Shown piece by piece: positions 7,316 to 16,777 of a stretch of DNA of 37,278 nt. This DNA comes from Paracoccaceae bacterium (GTDB lineage Bacteria; Pseudomonadota; Alphaproteobacteria; Rhodobacterales; Rhodobacteraceae), in assembly GCA_007692585.1 (NCBI GenBank), contig REBU01000027.1, positions 1 to 37,278 on the forward strand, written 5' to 3'. The stretch's first letter is position 1. Each line of letters begins with the position of its first letter. Position numbers and translations under genes: made by a program. The notes below the pieces were generated by a model. The model saw only the letters and a list, made by a program, of their open reading frames with translations. It did not search any database and had not been told where the DNA came from.

Positions 7316-8953
7316 TCACCCGAAATCTTCGAGCGCCGCGTCGATGGTCGGACGGTAGCGGATATTCTTGTAATGCCTGAGCTGCGAGCGCAACACCTTG
7401 CGGATTTCCGGCTGCGCCCCCGAGATCACCAGCGTGCAGTTCTGGCGCGCGAGCTTGGCGGCGAGGGTCGCAAAGGAATGCGCACCGCTTGTGTCGACGA
7501 AAGGCACATTCGAGAAATCGACGACCAGAACATGGGGCTGTTCTGCCACCCGGTCAAGCGTCTTGGCGAGAGTCGCCGCCGCCCCGAAAAAATAGGCCCC
7601 TCGCAAGCGATAAACGACCACACCGGATTTCTGCGAGGCCGGATCATAGGCCGGCTCAGGCAGCACTGGCTCAATCCGCGCAGCCTCTGACATACGGCGG
7701 ATGAAGACCGCCCCGCCCAGCGCCGTGCCCGCGATAATGCCTTCGGTCAGGTCACGAAACACCACCAGCAGGAAGGTGACGAGCAGCACCGCCGCATCGG
7801 CGCGACTGACCCGCAGCAGCGACAGGAACTCCTCCTTTTCGATCATGTTCCAGGCCACGACCATCAGCAGTCCCGCCAGCGCGGCCAGCGGGATATAGCC
7901 TGCCAGCGGGGCCGCGATCAGCAAAAAGACCAGCAGAAACACCGCATGCAACATACCCGAGACTGGCCCGTGGCTGCCGGAGCGCACATTCGTCGCAGTC
8001 CGCGCGATCGTGCCGGTCACACAGAAGCCTCCAAAAATCGACGAGCCGATATTGGCCACCCCTTGTCCGACCAGCTCCGCATTGGATCTGTGGCGCTGTC
8101 CGGTCATCCCGTCAGCCACCACTGCGGAGAGGAGCGACTCGATTGCGCCGAGCAGGGCAAAAGCGACAGCGAAGGGCAAGGCCGCACGCAACAGATCGAG
8201 CTCCAGCGCTGGAAGGGCGGGCGCGGGCAAGACGCGGGGCAACTCCCCGAACCGCTCCGAGATCGTCTCGACCGGCAATCCCAGTGCCGCGAGCGTCGCG
8301 CCAAGGGCCACGGCGATCAGCATCCCCGGCCAGCCGGGCCGGTATTTCCGCAGCCCGAGGATCAGCGCGACTGTTGCTACCGCCAGCGCCGCGGTCACCA
8401 GATCAAAGGTGGCGCGCGCGTCCCAAATGGCCACGAGCTTGGGCAGGATCTCGGCAGGTTCCGCCCCGCCGGTCTGCAGCCCCATGAAATCGCGTAACTG
8501 GCTGGCCATGATGATCACTGCGATGCCTGCCGTGAAGCCGACTGTGACCGGGAAGGGAATGAACTTGATGTAATTGCCCAGACGTAGCGCGCCCACGGCG
8601 ATCAGCATGAAGCCGGACAGGAAGGTGGCAAGGATCAACCCGCTGAGCCCGATCTGCATCACCGCCGCAGAAACCAGCACGATGAATGCGCCCGCTGGTC
8701 CTCCGACCTGAAACCGAGACCCGCCCAGAAGCGAGACCAGAAACCCGCCGATGATCGCTGTGTAAAGACCGCGCTCCGGCCCGACCCCTGAAGCAATCGC
8801 AATCGCCATCGACAGGGGCAGCGCGACGATCGCGACTGTCAGCCCGGCAATGGCATCAGCGCGCAGATCGCCCAGTTTGTAGCCCTGACGAAAGACAGAG
8901 ACAGTCTGCGGCAGGAAGTCATCGCCGAGGGTCGACCGTTCTGGCCCAGTCAT
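7316..8953 (-). CDS. SulP-family anion transporter with STAS domain
   Basis: A protein of about 545 residues. The N-terminal two thirds holds about 12-14 membrane segments of the SulP (SLC26) type, with the early motif DAIAGLTVAIVALPLSMA. The cytoplasmic C-terminus is a STAS domain (VLVVDFSNVPFVDTSGAHS). SulP carriers move sulfate, bicarbonate, dicarboxylates or other anions; the substrate is not readable here and no carbonic anhydrase is fused. I chose the ATG at 8953 because GGGA lies eight bases upstream and the family N-terminus starts about there. An in-frame start at 9010 would add 19 residues. The convergent NTF2-like gene ends 11 nt from its 3' end. Confidence 0.92.
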   Translation of the reverse strand: MTGPERSTLGDDFLPQTVSVFRQGYKLGDLRADAIAGLTVAIVALPLSMAIAIASGVGPERGLYTAIIGGFLVSLLGGSRFQVGGPAGAFIVLVSAAVMQIGLSGLILATFLSGFMLIAVGALRLGNYIKFIPFPVTVGFTAGIAVIIMASQLRDFMGLQTGGAEPAEILPKLVAIWDARATFDLVTAALAVATVALILGLRKYRPGWPGMLIAVALGATLAALGLPVETISERFGELPRVLPAPALPALELDLLRAALPFAVAFALLGAIESLLSAVVADGMTGQRHRSNAELVGQGVANIGSSIFGGFCVTGTIARTATNVRSGSHGPVSGMLHAVFLLVFLLIAAPLAGYIPLAALAGLLMVVAWNMIEKEEFLSLLRVSRADAAVLLVTFLLVVFRDLTEGIIAGTALGGAVFIRRMSEAARIEPVLPEPAYDPASQKSGVVVYRLRGAYFFGAAATLAKTLDRVAEQPHVLVVDFSNVPFVDTSGAHSFATLAAKLARQNCTLVISGAQPEIRKVLRSQLRHYKNIRYRPTIDAALEDFG

Positions 8954-9110
8954 ATTCACATTCCCATATATCAAGCGCTGCGATCTACAGCGCGGCGTTG
9001 CATAGATCAATCGCGTAATTCAAAGCGGCACCGGAGCCAGACTGGAATCACCTTTCCCATGGGCTAAGTGTTGCGCTAGGGTCGGAGGGATACAACCAGA
9101 TGGACCTCTC

Positions 9111-10520
9111 ATGCCCCAGCCGCTGATCCCCAATCTTGAACCATTCGCCCCAGAAACAAGCGCAGCGGTTGATCTGCATCTTGTGGATGCCGAGACGCTG
9201 TCCGACTGGACGGATATGCAGCCCAAACGGATGCGCGCCTGGATCGAGAGTATCGGCTTCAAAGCCTCAATGGGCCAGATCCTGTTGGCGCCCGATGCGG
9301 ACGGAGTGCTCAGCCTCGCCGCGATCGGGCGCGGCACCTTGAGCGACCGCGCGTCGGGTCGCTTCTGCCTCGGAGGGGCGCGGTCCAAACTGCCGCCGCA
9401 GACCTACCGGCTGCATCACCAGCTTGACGCCGAGACGCTCAACGAGGAGCTTCTGGGCTGGTATCTTGGCGGTTACAGTTACCGCGCGTTCCGTCCGGGC
9501 GAGCCAAGAACATTGGCGCAATTGATTAGCCCAGCAGGCCCGGACCTTGCGCAGATCCGTACCATTGCCGAGGGCGAGATCCTCACCCGCGATCTGATCA
9601 ACACCCCTGCGTCGCATATGGGCCCGCAGGAGCTGGAAACCGCCATGCGCGATCTTGCAGCGCAGCACAACGCGGAGCTGGAGGTGATCACCGGCGACGA
9701 CCTTCTGGCGCAGAATCTGCCGCTGATCCACACGGTCGGGCGCGCCTCGACACGCGCGCCGCGCCTGCTTGATCTGCGCTGGGGCACATCTGGCCCGCGC
9801 CTGACACTGGTCGGCAAGGGCGTGTGTTTCGACACGGGCGGGCTGAATCTGAAGCCCGGCAGCTCGATGGGGTTGATGAAGAAGGACATGGGCGGGGCGG
9901 CCACGGTGATGGGCCTTGCGCATATGATCATGGCGCAGGGATGGCCGGTGCAGCTGCGCGTGCTGATCCCGGCCGTGGAAAACGCGGTCGCAGGCAATGC
10001 CATGCGGCCCGGCGACATCCTGACCTCGCGCAAGGGGCTGAGCATCGAGGTCAACAACACGGATGCCGAAGGCCGTCTGGTGCTGGCCGATGCGCTGGCG
10101 CTGGGGGATGAGGACAGCCCCGATGCGATGATCTGCATGGCGACGCTGACAGGGGCTGCGCGTGTGGCGGTCGGGCCGGATATTGCGCCATTCTTCACGC
10201 GCGACACTGCGCTTGCAAGCGCACTGATGCAGGCCAGCGCGCAGGTGCGCGATCCGCTCTGGCAATTGCCGCTGCACCCGGCCTATGAGCGCAAGATCGA
10301 ACCGGGCATCGCTGATCTCGATAATGCGCCAGCAGGCGGCATGGCGGGCGCAATCACGGCAGCGCTGTTTCTGCACCGCTTTGTCGAGACCTGCCCGCGT
10401 TTCGCGCATTTCGACATCTATGGCCACCAGCCCAGCGCCGCCCCGGCCCGTCCCAAGGGCGGGGTCGGGCAAGGCGCGCGGGCGCTCTTCGCGGCGCTAC
10501 CGGGCGCCTTGTCGCTGTGA
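9111..10520 (+). CDS. Leucyl aminopeptidase family protein (peptidase M17)
   Basis: A 469-residue cytosolic metalloaminopeptidase of family M17. The catalytic domain shows VGKGVCFDTGGLNLKP (K236, D241), KDMGGAATVMG (D259) and the signature NTDAEGRLVLADAL (316-329), which includes the metal-binding Asp and Glu and the catalytic Arg. The N-terminal domain (about 1-150) is divergent, as in other M17 enzymes. It hydrolyses N-terminal residues from peptides using two metal ions and usually works as a hexamer. The start is ATG at the beginning of the open block. The stop overlaps the GTG start of the following NlpC/P60 gene, so the two are co-translated. Confidence 0.93.
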   Translation: MPQPLIPNLEPFAPETSAAVDLHLVDAETLSDWTDMQPKRMRAWIESIGFKASMGQILLAPDADGVLSLAAIGRGTLSDRASGRFCLGGARSKLPPQTYRLHHQLDAETLNEELLGWYLGGYSYRAFRPGEPRTLAQLISPAGPDLAQIRTIAEGEILTRDLINTPASHMGPQELETAMRDLAAQHNAELEVITGDDLLAQNLPLIHTVGRASTRAPRLLDLRWGTSGPRLTLVGKGVCFDTGGLNLKPGSSMGLMKKDMGGAATVMGLAHMIMAQGWPVQLRVLIPAVENAVAGNAMRPGDILTSRKGLSIEVNNTDAEGRLVLADALALGDEDSPDAMICMATLTGAARVAVGPDIAPFFTRDTALASALMQASAQVRDPLWQLPLHPAYERKIEPGIADLDNAPAGGMAGAITAALFLHRFVETCPRFAHFDIYGHQPSAAPARPKGGVGQGARALFAALPGALSL

Positions 10521-11341
10521 GTGACCCGCGCCTGACCCCGTTCAGCGGGCGCGTGGCCCATGCGCGGCTGCAAGGCCAGATCGACGCGCCTGCCTTCACC
10601 GAAGGCCAGATGCTGCGGCTGCGCGCCCCACATGCCGATCTGCTGCGCGCCCCGCAAGGCAAGCGCGACCGCCAGATCCTGCGCGGTGCGCGGCTTTGCG
10701 TGATCGACCAGTCGGGAGGCATGGCTTACGTTCAGGCCGAGGCCGATGGCTATTGCGGCTGGCTGCCATTTGCTGCGCTCGGTGCGGATCACGAGGTCAC
10801 GCACCGGGTCAGCGCATGCGCCACGCATCTCTATTCCGCACCTGACCTCAAAAGCCCCGAGATCGCGGCGCTCTCGCTGAACAGTACGGTCTGCATCACG
10901 GGCCGCACTGGCCGCTTTGCGCAGACGGACGATGGGCAGTGGCTGCCCGAACAGCATTTGACGCCGATCGCTGAGCCCGCGCATGATCCGGTGAGCGTCG
11001 CCGAATCGCTTTTGGGCACGCCCTATCTCTGGGGCGGCAATACAGCCTCGGGGCTGGATTGCTCGGCGCTGGTGCAGCTTGCGCTGCATGCCTGTGGCCA
11101 GCCCTGCCCCGGTGACAGCGACCTGCAGGAAGCGGCCCTCGGCCCGCGCCTGCCTGACCATACGCCGCCCCAGCGCGGTGATCTGCTGTTCTGGCGCGGG
11201 CATGTCGCATGGGTCAGTGACCCCGACACGATCCTGCACGCCAATGCGCATACCATGTCCACCGCCTATGAATCGCTGCTGCCCGCGATTGCCCGCATCG
11301 CGCAGGAAAGCCCGGTGACCAGCCATATCCGGCCAGGCTGA
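10517..11341 (+). CDS. NlpC/P60 cysteine peptidase (C40) with SH3-like domains
   Basis: A 274-residue protein starting with GTG that overlaps the aminopeptidase stop by four bases (GTGA). The C-terminal domain is a C40 peptidase with GTPYLWGGNTASGLDCSALVQ carrying Cys182, GHVAWV with His229, and His241 as the likely third residue. Residues about 35-150 form two SH3b-like modules, as in dipeptidyl-peptidase VI enzymes that cleave D-Glu-mDAP bonds in peptidoglycan peptides. There is no signal peptide, so it probably trims imported muropeptides in the cytoplasm. Coupling to an M17 aminopeptidase fits a cell-wall peptide recycling pair: one opens the D-Glu-mDAP bond, the other removes L-amino acids. 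That pairing is inference. Confidence 0.9.
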   Translation: MSDPRLTPFSGRVAHARLQGQIDAPAFTEGQMLRLRAPHADLLRAPQGKRDRQILRGARLCVIDQSGGMAYVQAEADGYCGWLPFAALGADHEVTHRVSACATHLYSAPDLKSPEIAALSLNSTVCITGRTGRFAQTDDGQWLPEQHLTPIAEPAHDPVSVAESLLGTPYLWGGNTASGLDCSALVQLALHACGQPCPGDSDLQEAALGPRLPDHTPPQRGDLLFWRGHVAWVSDPDTILHANAHTMSTAYESLLPAIARIAQESPVTSHIRPG

Positions 11342-11347
11342 GGCCGC

Positions 11348-13771
11348 TCACGTCTTGCGTGGTTTCGCGCGCAAAGTCGGCACGGCCTCAGCGGGGTTTT
11401 CTGGCCAGGGATGGCGCGGATATTGCCCGCGCATGTCGCGGCGCACATCGGCGTAGCTGTCGGTCCAGAAACCCGGCAGATCCATCGTCACCTGCACAGG
11501 CCTGCGCGCGGGCGACAGAAGCACGATCCGCAAGGGAAGTCGCGCGGGCCCGATCACCGGATGTGCGGCCACGCCGAACAGCTCTTGCAGGCGCAGCTCG
11601 ATCTGCGGGGCGTCGCCTGCATAATCAATCGGCACCTTGTTGCCCAAGGGCGTCACGAAATGCGCAGGCGCAAGCTGGTCGAGCCGCTGGCTCTGGTCCC
11701 AGTCGAGCCGCGCGCGCAAGGCAGGCAGCAGGTCGAACGCCCGCAACGCCTCCGCTGCGCGCGCATCGCCCAAGTGCGGGGCGAGCCAATCCTCCAGCCC
11801 ATCGATCAGCGCGGCCTCCGACATATCCGGCAACGCCTCGCCCTGTGCGCGCAGTAGCTCAACCCGCGCGATGAACCGCCGCGCCGCGTCCGAGAGCGGC
11901 AGGCCCAGATCGCGCAGCCCTGCGCAAGCCGCGCGCGCGATCTCCTCGGGCGGCGGGTCGGGCCAGTGACGATCCGCGAGCACAAGCGCGCCAAAACACT
12001 CCTGCAGCCGCGCCTCCACGCGCCGGTCACGCCGCGACCATTGGCAGACCCTGCGCCCCTCTATCTGATCGCCGTAGAGCGCGCGCAGTTCTGCCACGCC
12101 CAGCGCCACCGCTTGGCGCACCCGTGCCTCGCGCGCATCGCCATCGCTGTCCGTGACAACGATCAGCCGCGCCTGTGCAAGCGGATCGCCCTCGGGCAGC
12201 ACGGCGCCCTTTCCGCTAGACAGCACGAAGCGCGGCGCATCGCCCTTGCGGCGCAAGCCGACGCGATCAGGATAGGCCAGAGCTGCCATCTGCCCGGTGC
12301 TGAGATCTTGCCCCCCTGCCCCGGCAAGCCGCTGCAAGCGTTTGGAGTCCTGCCGGACGCGGTCCAGAACCGGAAGCTGCACAGCGTGCCCCGAACCGCG
12401 CGGATCGCGCAGGGCGGCAAGCCGCAACCCCAGATCGACCGAAGCGCCTGCCAGCAGATCCCGCTCGGACAGAAGCGCCGCAAGATCCGCGCCCGCGCGC
12501 CCTGCGACCAGAAGCATATGCGCCAGACGCGGATGCAAAGGCAGCGCCGCCATCGTCCGGCCATGCGACGTGATCCGCCCGGCCCTGTCCAGCGCGCCAA
12601 GGTCGCGCAGCAAGGCCCGCGCGGCGGCCAGCGCGCCTTCGGGCGGGAGCGTCAGGAAGCGCAAGCCCTCCGCGCTGCCCCAGAGCGCCAGCTCCAGCGC
12701 CAGCCCGGCCAGATCGGCGCGCAGCATCTCGGGCGGCGCGAAGGCTGACAGCGCGCCCTCCTCCGCCCGCGCCCACATGCGGTAGCAGACGCCTTCCGAC
12801 ACGCGGCCTGCACGGCCCCGGCGCTGTTCGGCCTCGGCGCGGGTGACGCGCTCGGTGACCAGCCGCGCCATGCCGGTGCCCGGATCAAACCGCGCGCGCC
12901 GCGCCAGCCCGCAATCGACGACAATACGAATCCCCTCGATCGTCAGCGAGGTTTCGGCGATGGACGTCGCCAGCACGATCTTGCGCCCCTCCCCTGCCGG
13001 CGCAATCGCCGCGCGCTGCGCCGCGAAAGGCAGCGCGCCATAAAGCGGGTGCAGGTCTGCTGCGCCCACGCGCCCCGCCAGCGCCGCCGCGACGCGCCGG
13101 ATCTCGCCCTCTCCGGGCAGAAACACCAGCACCGAACCGGGCGCCTCTGTGACGGCCTGCTCTACCAACGCCGCGGCTGCGCTCTCAAACCGGATGCCCC
13201 TGGCGCGGGGCTGGGGCAACCAACGGGTCTCGACCGGGAAGCTGCGCCCCTCTGCCGTCAGGATCGGCGCGTCGTCGAGCAGGGCTGCCACAGGGCCTGC
13301 ATCGAGCGTCGCGGACATCACGACCACCGCAAGATCCGGCCGCAACGCCATGCGCGCTTCCCAGACCAGCGCCAGCCCCAGATCAGCATGGAGCGAACGC
13401 TCGTGAAACTCGTCGAAGATCACGGCGCCGATGCCCTCAAGGCCGGGGTCGCTCTGCAACATGCGTGTCAGGATGCCTTCGGTCACGACCTCGATCCGCG
13501 TGGCGCTGGACACCGCCGCATCGCCGCGCACCCTGTAGCCCACCCGCGCGCCCACTTCCTCGCCCAAAAGCCGCGCCATCTGTTCGGCAGCCGCGCGCGC
13601 CGCCAGACGGCGCGGCTCCAGCATGAGGATACGGCCCGCAACCTTATCCAGCAGCGCCAGCGGCACCCGTGTTGTCTTGCCCGCGCCAGGCGGGGCCTGC
13701 AGCACCACGCGGCCCGCCTGTGCCAGCGTGGCCGTCAGATCGGGCAGAATATCTTCAATCGGCAGCCGCAT
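11348..13771 (-). CDS. hrpB: ATP-dependent helicase HrpB (DEAH box)
   Basis: An SF2 DEAH/RHA helicase of about 807 residues. Walker A is PPGAGKTTRVP (about 28-37) and motif II is DEFHERS, the HrpB variant of DEAH. Motif VI is QRRGRAGR, followed by the HrpB-specific C-terminal domain. Family members conventionally start with a sequence like LPIEDILPDL, so the ATG at 13771 was preferred. An in-frame ATG at 13825 would add 18 residues; neither has a strong ribosome-binding site. The biological role is poorly defined in most bacteria. The gene converges with the NlpC/P60 gene, with six bases between stops. Confidence 0.92.
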   Translation of the reverse strand: MRLPIEDILPDLTATLAQAGRVVLQAPPGAGKTTRVPLALLDKVAGRILMLEPRRLAARAAAEQMARLLGEEVGARVGYRVRGDAAVSSATRIEVVTEGILTRMLQSDPGLEGIGAVIFDEFHERSLHADLGLALVWEARMALRPDLAVVVMSATLDAGPVAALLDDAPILTAEGRSFPVETRWLPQPRARGIRFESAAAALVEQAVTEAPGSVLVFLPGEGEIRRVAAALAGRVGAADLHPLYGALPFAAQRAAIAPAGEGRKIVLATSIAETSLTIEGIRIVVDCGLARRARFDPGTGMARLVTERVTRAEAEQRRGRAGRVSEGVCYRMWARAEEGALSAFAPPEMLRADLAGLALELALWGSAEGLRFLTLPPEGALAAARALLRDLGALDRAGRITSHGRTMAALPLHPRLAHMLLVAGRAGADLAALLSERDLLAGASVDLGLRLAALRDPRGSGHAVQLPVLDRVRQDSKRLQRLAGAGGQDLSTGQMAALAYPDRVGLRRKGDAPRFVLSSGKGAVLPEGDPLAQARLIVVTDSDGDAREARVRQAVALGVAELRALYGDQIEGRRVCQWSRRDRRVEARLQECFGALVLADRHWPDPPPEEIARAACAGLRDLGLPLSDAARRFIARVELLRAQGEALPDMSEAALIDGLEDWLAPHLGDARAAEALRAFDLLPALRARLDWDQSQRLDQLAPAHFVTPLGNKVPIDYAGDAPQIELRLQELFGVAAHPVIGPARLPLRIVLLSPARRPVQVTMDLPGFWTDSYADVRRDMRGQYPRHPWPENPAEAVPTLRAKPRKT

Positions 13772-13979
13772 GCGCCCATATGGGCCAAAGCCGCAGCGCT
13801 GCGCAATGGCCTGCCATCGCAACATGCTGGACGCCGGGATACGTTATTCACCGATTTACCACAATGTCGCGCATCCCCCGCCACAATCGCGCGTTATGCA
13901 ACAGTTGAGATTGACCTGATCGCACATCCATCGGAAAAGCCCGGTACTGCGCGATTGGCGTGAATAAGAGGATGATGGC

Positions 13980-15092
13980 TTGGGCAGGATTTCCAGACGC
14001 GGATTTTTGCTTTCCGGCACAGCATTTGCCCTTGCCGGTTGTGCCGTGCCGCGCGGTGCGCCCAGCCGTCGCGAAATGGTGCGCGGCGCAGGCGATGCGG
14101 ATGCGGATTTCCTGCTTGAGATCGTCACACGGGCGCGGCTGGCGCTCTATCCGGGCTGGGGCGGCAAAGGCAAGGGCGCGCAGACAAGCTGGCTCAGCGG
14201 CGGCGCTGTTCCCACCGATCAGCGAATTGCCGCGGGCGATAGTCTGAACCTACGCATCTGGGATGCCGAAGACTCTTCGCTCTTGTCGCCCGCCGGAGCC
14301 CCTTTTGGCGAGGTCACAAATGTCGTGGTCACCGCCTCTGGCCATGTCAGCCTGCCCTATATCGATCCTGTCCATGTCGGTGGACTGACGCTGGAGACGG
14401 CCCGTACGCGGCTGCAGCAAGAGCTGACCTCGATCAGCCCTTCGGCTCAGGTTCAGCTTGCGATCACGCAGGGGCGGCGCAATTCGGTCGAGATGGTCGG
14501 CGGAGTGCGCAATCCGGGCACCTATCCGCTGCATGAACGCAATCTGCCCCTGACCAGCGCCATCGCGTCGGCTGGCGGCGTGGATCCGGCGCTGAACAAT
14601 CCGCAGGTGCAGATCACGCGCGGGGGAACAGTCTATCGGCGCGCGCTCGATTTCGTGCTGGAAAACCCGGCCCATGATCCACCCCTGCAAGGCGGCGACC
14701 GGGTCGTGGTGACTGCGGATGTGCGCCGCTTCAAGGCGCTGGGCGCTGCAGGGCGTGAGGATGTGATCGCCTTCGACGCCGAGACTGTCAGCGCATTGCG
14801 CGCAGTCTCTCTGATGGGCGGCATGGCCGATACTCGTGCTGATCCCAAGGGGCTTTTGGTGCTGCGGACTTATCCCGCGCGGCAGTCCCTGCAGCCTTAT
14901 GGATCGGCCCATGACCGGGTGGTGTTCAGCTTCGATCTGACCACGGCGGACGGGGTTTTCAACGCCGACGCGTTCCATCTGCACGATGGCGATATCGTCA
15001 TGGCCACGCAGGCCGTTGCCACGACAACAACGCGCGTGCTCGCGCTGTTCCAGACCAGTCTGGGAGCGGGGCGCGGGATCGGGAGCTTGTGA
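13980..15092 (+). CDS. Polysaccharide export lipoprotein (Wza/poly_export family, SLBB)
   Basis: A 370-residue outer-membrane polysaccharide export protein. The Poly_export domain follows residue 70 (QRIAAGDSLNLRIWD, GHVSLPYIDPVHVGGLT). SLBB-type segments include VEMVGGVRNPGTYPLHERNLPLTSAIASAGG. The start codon is TTG: the frame is closed just upstream by a TAA, and GAGG lies eight bases before the TTG. The signal is unusual, ISRRGFLLSGTAFALAGC, combining a twin-arginine SRRxFL motif with a lipobox (Cys21). It is the first gene of a three-gene plus-strand operon and overlaps the next start by four bases. A Wzc-type co-polymerase is not seen nearby. Confidence 0.9.
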   Translation: MGRISRRGFLLSGTAFALAGCAVPRGAPSRREMVRGAGDADADFLLEIVTRARLALYPGWGGKGKGAQTSWLSGGAVPTDQRIAAGDSLNLRIWDAEDSSLLSPAGAPFGEVTNVVVTASGHVSLPYIDPVHVGGLTLETARTRLQQELTSISPSAQVQLAITQGRRNSVEMVGGVRNPGTYPLHERNLPLTSAIASAGGVDPALNNPQVQITRGGTVYRRALDFVLENPAHDPPLQGGDRVVVTADVRRFKALGAAGREDVIAFDAETVSALRAVSLMGGMADTRADPKGLLVLRTYPARQSLQPYGSAHDRVVFSFDLTTADGVFNADAFHLHDGDIVMATQAVATTTTRVLALFQTSLGAGRGIGSL

Positions 15093-15919
15093 GCGCGCCA
15101 CGGGTTCTTGTGCTGGGGGCCAGCGGTCGGCTGGGTCGCATGCTGCAACGTCACTGGCAGACAATGGCGCTGCGCCCGTGCTGGCAATATCGCCGCCCCG
15201 TGGCGCGCCCGGATAGCGCGGTGTTCGACCCGCTCTGCCCTGACGTCGCGGATGTTGCCGCTCTTGGCGCGGTCGATGTGGTGCTGGGTCTGGCGGGCAT
15301 CACGCCCGGGCGTGGCAATCTGGAGCTGAACACGGCATTGGCGCGCGCGGCGGTGCAGATCGGGGCGCGCACTGGCGCAGCGCGGGTTTTTGTCACCTCC
15401 TCCGCTGCGGTCTATGGCCCGGCGGATACGGCACTGCACGAAGATCTCGAACTGCATCCGCACACGCCCTACGGTCACGCCAAGGCCGCGATGGAGGCGG
15501 CCCTTCGTGACAGCGATGCGCCATATACTGTGTTGCGCATTGGCAATGTCGCAGGGGCCGATGCCCTGCTGGACCAACCGGGCCCCACGCGAGTGCTGGA
15601 CCGTTTCCCCAACGGCCAAGGCCCCCTGCGCTCCTACATCGGTCCGCGTGCGCTGGCAGACATCCTGGCCGGGCTGGTGACACAAGCCGCACAGGGCCGA
15701 GCCTTGCCCGAACGGCTCAATATCGCGTTGCCCGGTGCGGTTGCCATGGCCGATCTCTGCGCGGCGGCTGGGCTGGGCGTGGCATGGCGACCTGCCCCGG
15801 CCGATGCGTTGGCGCGTGTCGAGCTTGATGTCAGCCGACTTGGCCTATTCCATCCGCTTGTGCCCGCGGATGCAGCGCAGATTGTGGCGCAATGGCGCAC
15901 CGACCGGGCACTGGTGTGA
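15089..15919 (+). CDS. NAD-dependent epimerase/dehydratase (extended SDR)
   Basis: A 276-residue short-chain dehydrogenase of the nucleotide-sugar epimerase type. GASGRLG near residue 10 is the Rossmann glycine motif. VTSSAAVYGPADT gives the catalytic Ser region, and YGHAKAAME gives the YxxxK pair. It is shorter than typical UDP-sugar epimerases (about 310-340 residues), so the substrate-binding part is reduced and the sugar substrate is uncertain. The start is GTG, overlapping the export-protein stop by four bases. The stop overlaps the following ATG by one base (TGATG). Position between an export protein and a priming sugar transferase points to a role in making or modifying the exported glycan. 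Confidence 0.87.
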   Translation: MSAPRVLVLGASGRLGRMLQRHWQTMALRPCWQYRRPVARPDSAVFDPLCPDVADVAALGAVDVVLGLAGITPGRGNLELNTALARAAVQIGARTGAARVFVTSSAAVYGPADTALHEDLELHPHTPYGHAKAAMEAALRDSDAPYTVLRIGNVAGADALLDQPGPTRVLDRFPNGQGPLRSYIGPRALADILAGLVTQAAQGRALPERLNIALPGAVAMADLCAAAGLGVAWRPAPADALARVELDVSRLGLFHPLVPADAAQIVAQWRTDRALV

Positions 15920-16593
15920 TGCCGCGCGCCAAACGCCTGATGGATCTGGGGCTGCTGGCCCTGCTGGCGCCGGTCCTGCTGCCTCTATTGGGCGGGCTCG
16001 CAGTTTTGCTGCTGCTGCGCCAGGGGCGACCAGTATTTTTCGGCTCGGAGCGGATGCGAAGCCCACAGGAGGGGTTCACCCTGTGGAAGCTACGCAGCAT
16101 GCATGGCGTGACGAATGATCATGGCGTCTCCGGGGGCGACAAGGCCGCGCGCATCACGCCGCTGGGCCGCCACCTGCGACGGATGCGGCTGGATGAATTG
16201 CCGCAGATGGTCAACATCCTGCGCGGCGATATCAGCTTTGTCGGCCCGCGTCCGCCCCTGCGCAGCTATGTCGTGGCTTATCCGCAGATCTACGGAGCTG
16301 TGCTGCGCATGCCGCCTGGTGTCACGGGGCTCGCCTCTCTGGTCTATGCGCCGCATGAAACGCGCCTGCTCGCCCGATGCCGGAGCGCAGCCGAGACCGA
16401 CGCGCTCTACCGTCGGGCCTGCATCCCGCGCAAGGCGCGGCTCGACCTGATTTATCAACGCCATCAGTCGCTGGGCTTCGATCTGTGGCTGGTCGGGCTG
16501 ACAAGCGCGCGCGTGATCGGACTGGGCGGAGGCACGGGTCGGGGTGGGGTCCGCCGCTTGCCGCGCCCGCCACGCTGGCGCAAACGGCACTGA
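15919..16593 (+). CDS. Priming sugar transferase (bacterial sugar transferase family)
   Basis: A polyprenyl-phosphate hexose-1-phosphate transferase of about 224 residues. It begins with KRLMDLGLLALLAPVLLPLL, the usual re-entrant membrane helix. It then has the FTLWKLRSM motif, RRMRLDELPQ and FVGPRPPL, the conserved catalytic blocks of this family (Asp-Glu pair and the Pro-Arg-Pro region). It transfers a sugar-1-phosphate from a UDP-sugar to undecaprenyl phosphate to start glycan assembly. Lacking the N-terminal helical domain of WcaJ-type proteins, it is of the short PglC/ExoY-like form. The ATG at 15919 was chosen because it overlaps the SDR stop (TGATG); an upstream ATG at 15892 is in frame. 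The tail is unusually Arg/Gly-rich. Confidence 0.9.
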   Translation: MPRAKRLMDLGLLALLAPVLLPLLGGLAVLLLLRQGRPVFFGSERMRSPQEGFTLWKLRSMHGVTNDHGVSGGDKAARITPLGRHLRRMRLDELPQMVNILRGDISFVGPRPPLRSYVVAYPQIYGAVLRMPPGVTGLASLVYAPHETRLLARCRSAAETDALYRRACIPRKARLDLIYQRHQSLGFDLWLVGLTSARVIGLGGGTGRGGVRRLPRPPRWRKRH

Positions 16594-16777
16594 CCGCAGG
16601 GCTGGCAGACATCCCGTCACCCTGTCTCGGCGGATGATCGCGTCGGGGCCTTGCTCCAAGATCCTTTGTCGACAGAAGATGCGGAACATGCGATAAGAAG
16701 GCGATCAGAGTGTCGCTCCGAGCGCTGGTCGGCAACACCCTTCGCGTCGCGACGGCGCTCAAATTCGGGAGGGCAGA

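Noticed and set aside
9267-10472. A 401-codon minus-strand frame opposite the aminopeptidase
   Set aside because: It lacks domains, while the plus strand carries all M17 catalytic motifs.
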